The notes beneath the pieces are model-generated. The model searched no databases. It saw only the letters and a list, made by a program, of their open reading frames with translations, and had not been told where the DNA came from. 64,000 nt of DNA, from NCBI GenBank assembly GCA_963667715.1, contig OY763926.1, positions 62,001-126,000 on the forward strand. The letters are read 5' to 3'. Of the stretch, positions 16,465 to 25,882 are shown piece after piece (the stretch's first letter is position 1; every line of letters begins with the position of its first letter). The stretch is from JAFGDI01 sp963667715. Its GTDB lineage: Bacteria; Planctomycetota; Phycisphaerae; Sedimentisphaerales; SM23-30. Position numbers and translations under genes: made by a program.

Positions 16465-18570
16465 TCAACTAATATCGATCAAGTCCAGACATTTACTATA
16501 GCGTGCCAGCATATCCGCTTTCAAAACTGCATAATCTGGGTTAGACAAGTGCGGGTCCTCCGCTATCAGTCCTTGTGCATCTCGCCTTGCCATTCTCAGC
16601 AGATCAAAGTCTTTTGTCAAATCCGCTATCTTCAGCCCCGGCATACCATGCTGGCTGGTGCCAAAAAACTGCCCTGGCCCGCGTATTGCCAAGTCGGCCT
16701 CAGCTATCTTAAACCCGTCATTGGTTTGTGTCATTATCTCTAACCGCTGTCTGGATTCATCGCTCCTTGGATTGCCAAACAGTAAGCAGTACGACTGCTC
16801 GCCGCCACGGCCAATACGACCACGCAGCTGATGCAGCTGGGCCAGACCATACCTATCCGCATGCTCTATTACCATTACCGATGCATTGGGAACGTTCACA
16901 CCCACCTCGATAACAACTGTAGATACCAGTATGTCAATTTCACCGCTGGCAAAGCTGGCCATAACCTGCTTCTTCGCATCTGCCGTCATTTGACCATGCA
17001 ATAGTCCTACCGACAGATCGGGAAATACTTTCCGCTGTAAGTTCTGATGTTCATCAACAGCCGCCTTTAGTTGTACTTCCGGGCTCAGCCACGGATCTTC
17101 CGGCACTTCTGTCTCTTCTACTTCTATTCGCGGATATACAAAGTATGCCTGCCTGCCTTGCTTGACTAGCCGGCGAATGCCCCGATACGCTTCTGCCAGT
17201 CTGTCGTTTCGTACCCAACGCGTTTCAACTGGCTTTCTACCCGGCGGCAGTTCATCAATGATCGAAACATCAAGATCGCCAAAAACCGTCATCGCCAATG
17301 TTCTTGGTATTGGTGTTGCTGTCATTACCAGATAGTGGGGGGCTGTCGCTTTCGATCTAAATGTCTCTCGCTGGCGAACGCCAAACTTATGCTGCTCATC
17401 AATTACTACAAGGCCAAGCTCATTAAAGCTTACATCGTTTTGCAATATTGCCTGCGTGCCGACAACAATGTCGATCTCTCCGGTTTCAATTCCGCAAAGT
17501 ATTTCTTTACGATCAGCAGCCTTCATCCCGCCTTTTAACATTGCGATCTTTACCTGACTCTCACTCAGATGTTTTACCAGATCGTTATAATGCTGTGTCG
17601 CTAATATTTCTGTCGGCGCCATTATCGCCGCCTGCTTGCGATTAGCAATTGTCAAGAGTGCCCCGTAAAGTGCGATCACCGTTTTTCCTGAACCAACGTC
17701 ACCTTGCAATAGGCGGTTCATTGGTTCGCCTTTGGCCATGTCTTTTACTATCTCTGTTATTACCCGGTTCTGTGCTCCGGTAAATTCAAATGGAAACAGC
17801 CGTCTTATTCTTCTGTCGATCTCATCTGTTGAAAGTAGTGGCCACGCTGGCAGCGCCTCTCTGGTACGCGACTTACGCAGTGCCACCGCCAGTTGCATCT
17901 GTAGAAGTTCATCATATGCCAGGCTGCGTCTGCTCTGCTTCACCTCATCTTCATCTTCCGGCGTGTGTATCCACTTGATCGCCTGCGACCTCTCCGGTAG
18001 CTCTCTTTTTTTTCTATACTCTTCCGGATAGTATTCTTGTACCGTCCCCAATAGCTCCGGTAGACATCTTCTTACTACCCGTGATATTTCATTACTATTG
18101 AGCTCTGCCGTCGCCGGATAGCGACTTTGCACCGCTCCGTCTCGACTGAGATACTCATCTACATCTTCTACCTTCAGCCATTGCGGGTTTGTCATTTGCA
18201 GTTTATTGCGATACTTCACAACCTTACCCCACGCCGCTATAATATCGCCCGGAAATATCTTCTCCCGCATATATCCCGCATTAAACCAAGTCAGGTGAAA
18301 CTTACCGTCTGCATCTTCTATCTCAATTTCCATTTTCGGCGGACGACTGCGACGATTGAACTGTGTTGTCAGCACCTCACCCACAATTGTTGCATTTGCA
18401 TCAGCATACAGCTCGCCCGTTCTCATAATATCCGGCTGAAAATCATATCCACGCGGAAAATATTCCAGCAAGTCACCGGCAACAGTAATACCTACCTTGC
18501 TAAAGTGTTCAGCTCGTCTGGGGCCGACACCTTTTATATATTGAATTGGCGTTTCTTGCGTTAAGCTCAT
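16465..18570 (-). CDS. recG: ATP-dependent DNA helicase RecG
   Basis: A 701-residue superfamily-2 helicase that drives branch migration and rescue of stalled forks. The N-terminal wedge/OB domain (about 1-240) includes IKGVGPRRAEHF. The helicase core has motif I GDVGSGKT, motif II DEQH, motif III MTATPIPRT and motif VI near QLRGRIGRGGEQSYC, followed by the C-terminal GPGQFFGTSQHG segment that is diagnostic of RecG. Length is standard. The next minus-strand gene upstream, an amidase, is 23 bases away, so co-transcription is likely. Confidence 0.97.
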   Translation of the reverse strand: MSLTQETPIQYIKGVGPRRAEHFSKVGITVAGDLLEYFPRGYDFQPDIMRTGELYADANATIVGEVLTTQFNRRSRPPKMEIEIEDADGKFHLTWFNAGYMREKIFPGDIIAAWGKVVKYRNKLQMTNPQWLKVEDVDEYLSRDGAVQSRYPATAELNSNEISRVVRRCLPELLGTVQEYYPEEYRKKRELPERSQAIKWIHTPEDEDEVKQSRRSLAYDELLQMQLAVALRKSRTREALPAWPLLSTDEIDRRIRRLFPFEFTGAQNRVITEIVKDMAKGEPMNRLLQGDVGSGKTVIALYGALLTIANRKQAAIMAPTEILATQHYNDLVKHLSESQVKIAMLKGGMKAADRKEILCGIETGEIDIVVGTQAILQNDVSFNELGLVVIDEQHKFGVRQRETFRSKATAPHYLVMTATPIPRTLAMTVFGDLDVSIIDELPPGRKPVETRWVRNDRLAEAYRGIRRLVKQGRQAYFVYPRIEVEETEVPEDPWLSPEVQLKAAVDEHQNLQRKVFPDLSVGLLHGQMTADAKKQVMASFASGEIDILVSTVVIEVGVNVPNASVMVIEHADRYGLAQLHQLRGRIGRGGEQSYCLLFGNPRSDESRQRLEIMTQTNDGFKIAEADLAIRGPGQFFGTSQHGMPGLKIADLTKDFDLLRMARRDAQGLIAEDPHLSNPDYAVLKADMLARYSKCLDLIDIS

Positions 18571-18593
18571 TATATCTCGTTTGCCAAACTGCT

Positions 18594-19340
18594 TTAGTGA
18601 GTTGCCAGGTACGCTGCTATACCATCTGCCACGGCATCAGCAAGTTTTGACTGATACCAGCCGTTCTTCAAATTCTTCGCATCTGAATAGTTGGACAAAA
18701 ATCCAGTCTCAACTAGTACCGCCGGTCGCGAGTGCCCGTCACATACTCTCAAACCCTGACTGCGAACACCTCTACACTCGATCCCAGCCGAAAGTAATGA
18801 TGATTGTATACTCTGTGCGATAAGCTTACTCTTTTGTGATGCTCTTTTGCCCACCAGAATAGTTGCGCCGTTTATGTTTGATTTACCTATATAGTCAGCG
18901 TGTACCGAGACCAGCAAGTCCGCCTTAAATTTCTCAGCCGCCGCCGCCCGATCATCCAGCTCGATAAATATATCGCTATTGCGTGTCATCACCACTCGTG
19001 CACCATACTCCTGCAGTTTCGTGCCCAGCTTTCTTGCTATTGTTAAATTAATATCCTTTTCCCTTACACCATTGCCAGACGTACCTGGATCTTTCCCGCC
19101 GTGACCGGCATCAACAATGATTACCCGCCCGTTAATATTCTTCTGCCTGCCGACTGTAGTATTGTTATTCCATGTATAGTCATTGTTGTTATATGCATAA
19201 TTATTATTGTTACCGTGTGGCAGCGGCCCGTATGGATTAGTGAACTTATAATCCGGTTCCTCAACATAACAGCCCGTTACTGCCATTAGTGTAAAGACTG
19301 ACACGATAAATAATATCATCTTGTGTATAGCTTTGGTCAT
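18594..19340 (-). CDS. N-acetylmuramoyl-L-alanine amidase lipoprotein
   Basis: A 248-residue zinc amidase (Amidase_3/AmiC type) that cleaves the amide bond between MurNAc and the stem peptide. The N-terminus has a signal ending MAVTGCYV (lipobox TGC), then an asparagine- and tyrosine-rich linker (about 40-62). The catalytic domain carries the zinc ligands and base in order: VDAGHGG, REKDIN, SVHAD and VETGFLSN. No LysM, SPOR or AMIN domain is present, so the lipid anchor probably gives its localisation. It is flanked by recG and the kinase/GT9 fusion gene, with only four bases between it and the latter, suggesting one transcript. Confidence 0.93.
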   Translation of the reverse strand: MTKAIHKMILFIVSVFTLMAVTGCYVEEPDYKFTNPYGPLPHGNNNNYAYNNNDYTWNNNTTVGRQKNINGRVIIVDAGHGGKDPGTSGNGVREKDINLTIARKLGTKLQEYGARVVMTRNSDIFIELDDRAAAAEKFKADLLVSVHADYIGKSNINGATILVGKRASQKSKLIAQSIQSSLLSAGIECRGVRSQGLRVCDGHSRPAVLVETGFLSNYSDAKNLKNGWYQSKLADAVADGIAAYLATH

Positions 19341-19344
19341 TACT

Positions 19345-21657
19345 TTATTTCCTGTTCAGTATTTCTGTTAATTTAGCAAAAACTTCATGAACGCTAATGT
19401 TTTCAATGTTATGTTCTGATTTATTGCTGTACCTTCCAACTCGTGCAATATCTCTACCAGCTTCAATTACATTATCCAACTGACATACCGGCCCAACCGC
19501 CGCCGGGTTTGTTGGACCATATATACCTATTACTGGCCTCGGTATCGCCGCAGTAATATGCAGCGGCCCCGAATCGTTACCTATCGCCAATCTGCTATAG
19601 CTTATTATCGCCGTCATCTCTGACAGACTTGTCTTGTTTATCAGATTCACCACAGCTTTTTCGCCAGCAGTTTGGCAAATGATCTCAGCTAGTCTGGTTT
19701 CATTTTTACCTGCTCCGATCACAACCGATCGAACGCCAAGCTTTTCATATGCAATATTTATCAGCTCGCCATATTTTTCCGGCGACCATATTTTCACATC
19801 CGCTGTCCCGCCCGGCAATACCACCAGAAAATCTTCCTGATAGTCTATCTCAGCTGCCTGAAGTATTTCTTTCGCAGTTCCATAGCTCCGCCTATCAACT
19901 CCCAACCCAAACCCCGGCAAACTATCTGCGATCCCCGCAGCTTTGCCAACCTGCCAGCAGTCATCGTTAGAATGATTGATCTCAGGCGTGTCAACTTTAT
20001 GATTATAAAACAGCCATGCAAATTCACGAGCTCGCTTATATCCTATTCGAGTTGGTGCTTTCGTCTTCGATGCAATTAGCCCACTTCTCAACAGCCCTTG
20101 CATATCTAGTACCAGGTCAAACTTTTTGCCACGCAGCATCTCTGAATATTTTCTTATCCATTTTACGGTACTGCGTTTTATCCCCTTAAACTGTTTCTTG
20201 TCAAACAGGACAATCTCATCTAGTGCCGGGTTATATCTCACCAGGTCCGCAAACTCCGGCCGGATCAGCCAGCTGATCTTTGACTTCGGATATTTCTCTC
20301 GCAATGCTGTCAGTACTGGCACCGCTCTTGCAATGTCGCCAAGTGCACTTGGCTTGACTATAAATATATTGCGATAATCCCGACAGGTGTCATCATTGAT
20401 TTTTTCAGTCACGATCACCGCATGATTCCCGTACATGACTAATGCCAGCGGCCATGGTGTCTCAATTCCACGATTAATATGACAATGCCCCAATTGCCAT
20501 TTCGAAGTTATTTCTTTTGCCGGCCCGCCTTCAATGTTTACAGTGATAGTCTGCTCAGGAAATTTCAATTCCAGCACTTTTGACGAGAATAGCTTCTGGC
20601 CAAATATAAGTAGCTCCAGAACTTTCCGCCATTGCTCCACACTAAACTTCATTTTACATATTGGCGAAAAGGCTGACCGACTTGGGTTCTGTAACAGTAC
20701 TCGTGCAGAAAACTTGTCAGATATTTTTATCTTCTGGAAATAGTCATTGTTTTCAAATGCCAGCTTATCTTGCTTATGATATTTTTTCGCCTGCTGATAT
20801 CCACAAAGTGTATGAACCTTATTATAGAACGCTTTAAAATTATTACTCTCTTTGGCGACAGTGCTAAAATAATTCCTAAGGAATATCTCCAGACCACCTT
20901 CGCCAAAGAGTGTATATATTTCTTCAGCCGCCAGTGAAATGTTTTCCGTTATCGGGTCACTTAATATAGTTTCATCACTGGCTGCCATCCGTCTCTGTAT
21001 AGTCTCCAGATTAGATAGAAAAATCCTGTTTTCACTCGCTGCTATCTGATAATCCCTACATGACAGCTCCGGCAAAAATAAGCCAGCCATATTCAGCTTC
21101 GCCACCTGCTCGCCAACCGTCTCTAATGCCCATGCAACTTCACCTGCAATATCTTCTGTATATACAGTCACCCACCCCAGATCGCTTTCCCTTTCCAGAT
21201 ACTTCAGCAGGTCAATTGCTCCTTCTGGCTCCCTCATTATAATTGCAGTCATATTATGGCAGGATTTCCATGCAATAAGTTTCGGGCCTGCCAGTTCATA
21301 GCCGTTAAGAATACCTGACCATTGATTAACGATCTCTGCTTGGCTGCCGCTGCCGCCTTTGCCTAACCTATTAATAAGGTTACTTTTTGTGTATTCCCTT
21401 ATCCGGAACCAATCGCCAGTCGAAAGCTTTACCTTACTATCTCTATACATATCTGTATTAGAGCAGGTTATATGATGTGTTGTTTTACTATTGCTTATAG
21501 TATCACTATATTGACCGCCTATATCGCTAATAAGCTCTTTGTCTTTCTGGTTAATATAATTCCAGTTATCACAAAAGCTTGTAGTTTTATTGTGGTCTTG
21601 ATCGCTCGCCGGATTGTCTTTGTTTGCTTCTTTCATAATTCTATAATGAGTAGCCAT
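19345..21657 (-). CDS. Fusion of LPS-kinase-like (InaA/WaaP) domain and family-9 glycosyltransferase (heptosyltransferase-like)
   Basis: A 770-residue two-part protein. Residues of about 90-300 resemble LPS core kinases: GKGGSGSQAEIVNQW is a glycine-rich loop region, followed by an alpha-helical lobe. The usual catalytic HRDL loop reads GLFLPELSCRDYQI and the DLQR-like metal site reads SNLETIQRR, so kinase activity is doubtful. After a linker, residues of about 430-765 form a GT9 domain with KPSALGDIARAVPVL at the start and GNDSGPLHITAA plus GIYGPTNP at the donor site, as in WaaC/WaaF. It probably adds a heptose-like sugar to LPS or another surface glycan at the inner membrane. The upstream gene is divergent. 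Confidence 0.8.
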   Translation of the reverse strand: MATHYRIMKEANKDNPASDQDHNKTTSFCDNWNYINQKDKELISDIGGQYSDTISNSKTTHHITCSNTDMYRDSKVKLSTGDWFRIREYTKSNLINRLGKGGSGSQAEIVNQWSGILNGYELAGPKLIAWKSCHNMTAIIMREPEGAIDLLKYLERESDLGWVTVYTEDIAGEVAWALETVGEQVAKLNMAGLFLPELSCRDYQIAASENRIFLSNLETIQRRMAASDETILSDPITENISLAAEEIYTLFGEGGLEIFLRNYFSTVAKESNNFKAFYNKVHTLCGYQQAKKYHKQDKLAFENNDYFQKIKISDKFSARVLLQNPSRSAFSPICKMKFSVEQWRKVLELLIFGQKLFSSKVLELKFPEQTITVNIEGGPAKEITSKWQLGHCHINRGIETPWPLALVMYGNHAVIVTEKINDDTCRDYRNIFIVKPSALGDIARAVPVLTALREKYPKSKISWLIRPEFADLVRYNPALDEIVLFDKKQFKGIKRSTVKWIRKYSEMLRGKKFDLVLDMQGLLRSGLIASKTKAPTRIGYKRAREFAWLFYNHKVDTPEINHSNDDCWQVGKAAGIADSLPGFGLGVDRRSYGTAKEILQAAEIDYQEDFLVVLPGGTADVKIWSPEKYGELINIAYEKLGVRSVVIGAGKNETRLAEIICQTAGEKAVVNLINKTSLSEMTAIISYSRLAIGNDSGPLHITAAIPRPVIGIYGPTNPAAVGPVCQLDNVIEAGRDIARVGRYSNKSEHNIENISVHEVFAKLTEILNRK

Positions 21658-21788
21658 GATATCATTAAAAGCCTATTAAATCAATTTTCATGTCTTATCC
21701 TTTTTATTTTGAATCTCATTAACTTTGCGACAATAATAGTAAATAAGGATAATGATCTATTAATAAGGTTTAGCAAGGACAACAATAA

Positions 21789-22352
21789 ATGTTTAATGCA
21801 GATAAATTAATGTCGTTTTTTCAGCGGGGATTAGCCTTTGACGATTTTGTTCAAGCCGATCCAAAGGCCGCCAATTGGGTCTCTATCAGAAATAGTGCTG
21901 CACTTACAGGTCAGCAAAAGCTTTTACTGCAAGGCTTTACCCGTGAAATGAATGTTTTGGTAATGAGCAGCCTATGGTGTGGCGATTGTGTTGAACAGTG
22001 CCCGCTTCTGGATGTCATCGCCTCAGCCTCAGATAAGATAAATCTCAAATTCATTGATAGAGATGCTTGTGATGAGCTGAAAAATGCACTTGTGATAAAT
22101 GCCGGCAATCGTGTACCGATTGCTATTTTCATGGCTGAAGATTACGAATTCTGTGCAATGTACGGCGATCGAACTCTGAGTAGATATAGAAATGTGGCTT
22201 CCGCTCTCAATGGTGCCTGTTCTACCGGGTTAGGTACACCGCCTGCTGAACATACTGCCCAGGCTCTGCAAGAGTGGTTAAATGAGTTCGAGAGAATTCA
22301 ACTCATGCTTATTACTAGTGCCAGGCTCAGGAAAAAGCACGGAGAGATATGA
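21789..22352 (+). CDS. Thioredoxin-fold protein
   Basis: A 187-residue protein with a thioredoxin-like centre. LVMSSLWCGDCVEQCPLLDV holds the redox pair as WCGDC at about residues 60-64, and NRVPIAIFMAEDYEF carries the cis-proline region. No signal peptide is visible, so it is probably cytosolic. The CGDC active site occurs in the 'thioredoxin family protein' group (Thioredoxin_9-like) found in many anaerobes. Such proteins reduce disulfides, but the partner here is unknown. The gene is isolated between divergent and convergent minus-strand genes. Confidence 0.8.
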   Translation: MFNADKLMSFFQRGLAFDDFVQADPKAANWVSIRNSAALTGQQKLLLQGFTREMNVLVMSSLWCGDCVEQCPLLDVIASASDKINLKFIDRDACDELKNALVINAGNRVPIAIFMAEDYEFCAMYGDRTLSRYRNVASALNGACSTGLGTPPAEHTAQALQEWLNEFERIQLMLITSARLRKKHGEI

Positions 22353-22367
22353 GTATAGTGCTTGCCT

Positions 22368-23828
22368 TTAGTATGTAAACGTGCGATAGCCCATATTTCT
22401 CGTTGAATCTCCGAGCTTTTCAACAATAGCACGAAATTCAGCACGAGTGAATGTACGCAAAAACTTAACGCCGACAGAGTGCCATTCGCGGTTTTGCTGG
22501 TTACATCTGGCACATTTCGCTAAAAACGGCAATATTTCGCCATTTACATTCACTACTATCTGGATTAACCGGTTTTCGGCAAACGGCATATGTGACAAAA
22601 ATCCGACACCTGACCGGGAGATATTATAGATTGTGATCACCTGTATATCTTCCGAAACCCATTGATCCTGCATATAGCTCAGTGACTTGGCCTTAGCCGG
22701 ATAGCGGAAATATTCACGTTCGTGCCGACGACCTGAAGGGTTAGCTGTTTTATCCAGTACTCGCAAAGAAGATATCTCAAAATTTAACAGTTCTTCTTCT
22801 GGTATATGTGTTGCACCCAGCAGGTGATATTTGACAAAGCCATTGAAACAGTGCAGAAGGTCCTTATCGAACTTCTCTTTCATTGTCGTTTCGATTTCAT
22901 GTACTGCTTCTTTTACTGTTAGCGGGCGCTGGCGATATGGGCGAACTGAGATCATCGCTTCAAATATATCTACCAGTCCTGCCGCCTGACCCATCAGAGG
23001 TATTTTATCACCCTTGAGATGCTCTGGGTAACCGCTGCCGTCATATCTTTCATGGTGATAAGAGACAATATCCATTATTTCTTCATCGATATCGTCCAGC
23101 TGCTTAAACTGCTTAACTCCAAGTTTAACATGGTTTTGCAGCATTTTTCGCTGGTTCTCTGTCAGTTCTTCCTGACAATCCAGCAGTTCCGCCGGCAAAA
23201 AAGTTTTACCTATATCCTGCAGCATAGCACCTGTACCAACAGTTGCCAATGTACGCTTTTCGCTCAAGCCGGCTTTAAGTGCAAAGCACATCATTAGTGT
23301 ACAGTTATTTGCCATATGAACTGCTACACTATGGTCTTTATGATTGGCCGCTTTTATCAGGTATTTCATTGCGTCTGGTTCCAGCCCTAGGGTGCTGATT
23401 ATCTTTCGCATATGAACCTGAAGATTTTCGATTGTACTGGTAGTTATTGGCGAATTGATCACACTATTAGCAACAGTAATAGTTATTTCATATAGAAATT
23501 TCACCCTTGTCTCTAGCGAGATTTGCTTATCCTGTAATATATCATCCAGACAGCTGTCAAAAACACCGGGATACTGGATAAAATCCTTATCCAGAATATA
23601 AACAAACTCAATTTCGCTTGTTTGAAGACGCTTATGGTCCGACCAGGTGAAACCCAGCCCGGTGTTTTTATACAAGCTGTAACGTGTTCCGCTTAGTATA
23701 TAGATACGCACTTTTTCCAGTAATCCAGCAGAAACGTGACGCAGCGGGATCGGTACAAAATTCAGCTCGGCCTCCTGGCTGTTGCTGGTGCTCTTTGTAG
23801 CCTGATTGTCAGGTGTGTTTTCTTGCAT
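22368..23828 (-). CDS. HD-GYP-like and PilZ-domain protein with altered HD motif
   Basis: A 486-residue signalling protein. The middle (about residues 160-320) is an HD-GYP domain with the late motif HHERYDGSGYPEHLKG, but the HD metal pair reads MLQDIGK instead of MLHDIGK, so one metal ligand is missing. The C-terminal part is a PilZ domain with REYFR (RxxxR) and NISRSGVG ([D/N]xSxxG), the c-di-GMP contacts. The N-terminal 150 residues are unassigned. The likely role is c-di-GMP sensing with a weak or lost phosphodiesterase, controlling motility or exopolysaccharide. The wecA/wzz/wza genes lie 8 kb away, but no direct link is shown. Confidence 0.85.
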   Translation of the reverse strand: MQENTPDNQATKSTSNSQEAELNFVPIPLRHVSAGLLEKVRIYILSGTRYSLYKNTGLGFTWSDHKRLQTSEIEFVYILDKDFIQYPGVFDSCLDDILQDKQISLETRVKFLYEITITVANSVINSPITTSTIENLQVHMRKIISTLGLEPDAMKYLIKAANHKDHSVAVHMANNCTLMMCFALKAGLSEKRTLATVGTGAMLQDIGKTFLPAELLDCQEELTENQRKMLQNHVKLGVKQFKQLDDIDEEIMDIVSYHHERYDGSGYPEHLKGDKIPLMGQAAGLVDIFEAMISVRPYRQRPLTVKEAVHEIETTMKEKFDKDLLHCFNGFVKYHLLGATHIPEEELLNFEISSLRVLDKTANPSGRRHEREYFRYPAKAKSLSYMQDQWVSEDIQVITIYNISRSGVGFLSHMPFAENRLIQIVVNVNGEILPFLAKCARCNQQNREWHSVGVKFLRTFTRAEFRAIVEKLGDSTRNMGYRTFTY

Positions 23829-24024
23829 GCCTTCTTCCCAGTAGGATAGTGTCCAATAACTATTGTATTAATTTACACTGCCTTCCTATTTATAATCGAT
23901 ACAAAACAAGGCTAACATTACTAAAATATCTGGAGATAAATGCTTTAATTCAAATCTTTTATGATAGCTGACACTCATTGTTAAAACCTGCTGAATTATA
24001 CATAAGTTGTTATGCTCTTGTATC

Positions 24025-25188
24025 TTAGCTTTTCTTTTTAACTGTGAAGTACTCTTTTACCATCTCAGCCAGCTCGCCAATACCACTTTGGTCATAAATT
24101 TTTATAAATAAACCTTTATGCTTATCTGATTTATTTAATAACTGGCAAACCCAGGCCAATAAATACTTATCTATCACTTGCTCGCCCAACTGATTACACT
24201 TCGAGGCATATTCCAGTAGTTCTTTACAGCATTTATCTCGCTCTGACAGCTTTACCGGACTAAACTTCTCTATGCCAGATGCTGTGATCAGTATTGGAAC
24301 TATACCCGGCTCTCGCACTTTTTGAGATTCCAGCTTAAAGTTTGGCCCTGGCTGGAAACATATCACCTTAAACCGTTCCATAGGACCAACCCACTTATAA
24401 GCCCTACCGGATAACTTTTTACATTCATCAAGTACACGAGATAACTTCTCTGCTTTTTCAAACTCTAGTTGTGCGGACAACGACTTTATCTCAGTTGTTA
24501 TTCTGGTTATCGCATCGTCTACAGAGTTATCCATAAATTCCACTGCCTGATCGATTATTTTGCAATAATCTGATATGCTGGTTGTCCCGTTACAAACCAT
24601 TGTACATAAATTCATCTGGGAGTAACTACACGGCACACTTTCCGGTGCTGTTGATAAATTTTTATTACATCGACATAGCTTATGGATAACAACCAGCGAT
24701 TCCAACATTCGATCAGCACTTACTTTGGTAGTAAATGGCCCCCAATGCCTCAAAGGCTTGTCGCCGAAATCGTCGCCTACCTTAAATATTGGAACATCTC
24801 CAGTATTATCCAGATATATAAACCAGCTATTCAGTCTCGGAAATAGCTTTTGCCAGCTATTTGGGTATATATTTTTAGCTGTATGGAAAAAGTCAAGCTG
24901 AGTCTCAAACTTGCTATAGCTTATCTTGTAATAAATCCTTGCAAGTAAAGGTCTTAAGTCAGCCTTGCGACTCTTCTCCTCTGGCCCCGTACCTAATAGT
25001 CTGCGCTTTACCAACATCTTGATATTGGTGCCGTAAAGCAACACTATTGGCTTATCGCCGTGTGCGGCTAGTAGGCAAACACCCGGCTTGCCCGGAATTT
25101 CTGCCAGTAATTCCTCCAGCTTCTGTGCTGGTGATGTCTCTGTATAGTTTTCAAATAATTCTGGTAAGGCCATAGCTTTTTCTGTCAA
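24025..25188 (-). CDS. UvrC-like protein lacking the C-terminal nuclease domain
   Basis: A 387-residue relative of the N-terminal half of UvrC/Cho. The opening LLAEIPGKPGVCLLAAHGDK aligns with the GIY-YIG start, but the GIY and YIG motifs are not intact (VLLYGT only). It then follows UvrC: RHWGPFTTKVSADRMLESL, the cysteine cluster CRCNKN..CSYSQMNLC..C, and a UvrB/UvrC coiled-coil motif AQLEFEKAEKLSRVL near 240. The RNase H-like endonuclease and HhH domains of true UvrC are absent. It could be a Cho-like incision enzyme with a reshaped active site or a non-catalytic UvrB-binding factor. No repair genes are adjacent. Confidence 0.75.
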   Translation of the reverse strand: MTEKAMALPELFENYTETSPAQKLEELLAEIPGKPGVCLLAAHGDKPIVLLYGTNIKMLVKRRLLGTGPEEKSRKADLRPLLARIYYKISYSKFETQLDFFHTAKNIYPNSWQKLFPRLNSWFIYLDNTGDVPIFKVGDDFGDKPLRHWGPFTTKVSADRMLESLVVIHKLCRCNKNLSTAPESVPCSYSQMNLCTMVCNGTTSISDYCKIIDQAVEFMDNSVDDAITRITTEIKSLSAQLEFEKAEKLSRVLDECKKLSGRAYKWVGPMERFKVICFQPGPNFKLESQKVREPGIVPILITASGIEKFSPVKLSERDKCCKELLEYASKCNQLGEQVIDKYLLAWVCQLLNKSDKHKGLFIKIYDQSGIGELAEMVKEYFTVKKKS

Positions 25189-25410
25189 TGCTAACAGGTC
25201 TGTGCATAATCCATTGTAATAACATAAGTTCCAGTTAGTTCCGATAACCTGATTCTTATCAACATATTACATTGTGACACACATAAATACAAACCTTTTT
25301 GCTTGACATAAAACGTTATTTTGTGAAAATAGGAAGTCTGAACTAATTGTATGGTTTGTAATAAAATATAAACGTTCTAACATATTTTGAAAAGTTTGAA
25401 AGGATTTCTT

Positions 25411-25755
25411 ATGGCAGATAATGCTAAAAAAGATGGTAACGTTACAGAAAAACCAGCCGATGGCGCTCAGGTAAAGATCACTCTCGATGACAGCAATGTT
25501 GAGGCCTCATACTCTAATTTCTGCCGTGTTACTGGTACTCCTGAAGAAGTGCTCATCGACTTTGCTCTGAATCCAAATCCATTTGCACGCGTTGACCAGA
25601 CTGTTACTGTTGACCGTCGTCTGGTTCTTAACCACTTCACAGCAAAGAGACTTCTGGCTGCTCTTCAGCAGACTATCATGCGTCATGAGCAGAACTTCGG
25701 TGTTATCGAGCTGAACGTTCAGAGAAGACTCAGCCCTGCTGATGAAAAGAAATAA
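25411..25755 (+). CDS. DUF3467-family protein
   Basis: A 114-residue protein matching DUF3467. EASYSNFCRVTGTPEEVLID is followed by FALNPNPFARVDQTVTVDRR and a helical end with LVLNHFTAKRLLAALQQTI. I chose ATG 25411 (MADNAKKDG), which has AAAGGA upstream, over the in-frame ATG 25387. A TTGACA at 25303-25308 may be its -35 but lacks a clear -10. The family has an immunoglobulin-like or beta-rich small fold and no known role. A strong terminator follows, so it is monocistronic and probably well expressed. Confidence 0.88.
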   Translation: MADNAKKDGNVTEKPADGAQVKITLDDSNVEASYSNFCRVTGTPEEVLIDFALNPNPFARVDQTVTVDRRLVLNHFTAKRLLAALQQTIMRHEQNFGVIELNVQRRLSPADEKK

Positions 25756-25803
25756 GTTTGACGAACAGTTTTAATTGTTCACTCTTATTTTTTAATTAGT
25801 GAA

Positions 25804-25851
25804 TTAAAGAACAGCCGAAGGTATATAAATACTTTCGGCTGTTCTTTTTAA
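25804..25851 (+). terminator. Terminator after the DUF3467 gene
   Basis: AAAGAACAGCCGAAG pairs almost perfectly with CTTTCGGCTGTTCTTT, with an 11-base loop and a T run. Confidence 0.92.
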
Positions 25852-25882
25852 ATCTATCATATATATTTGCTAAGGATATTTA

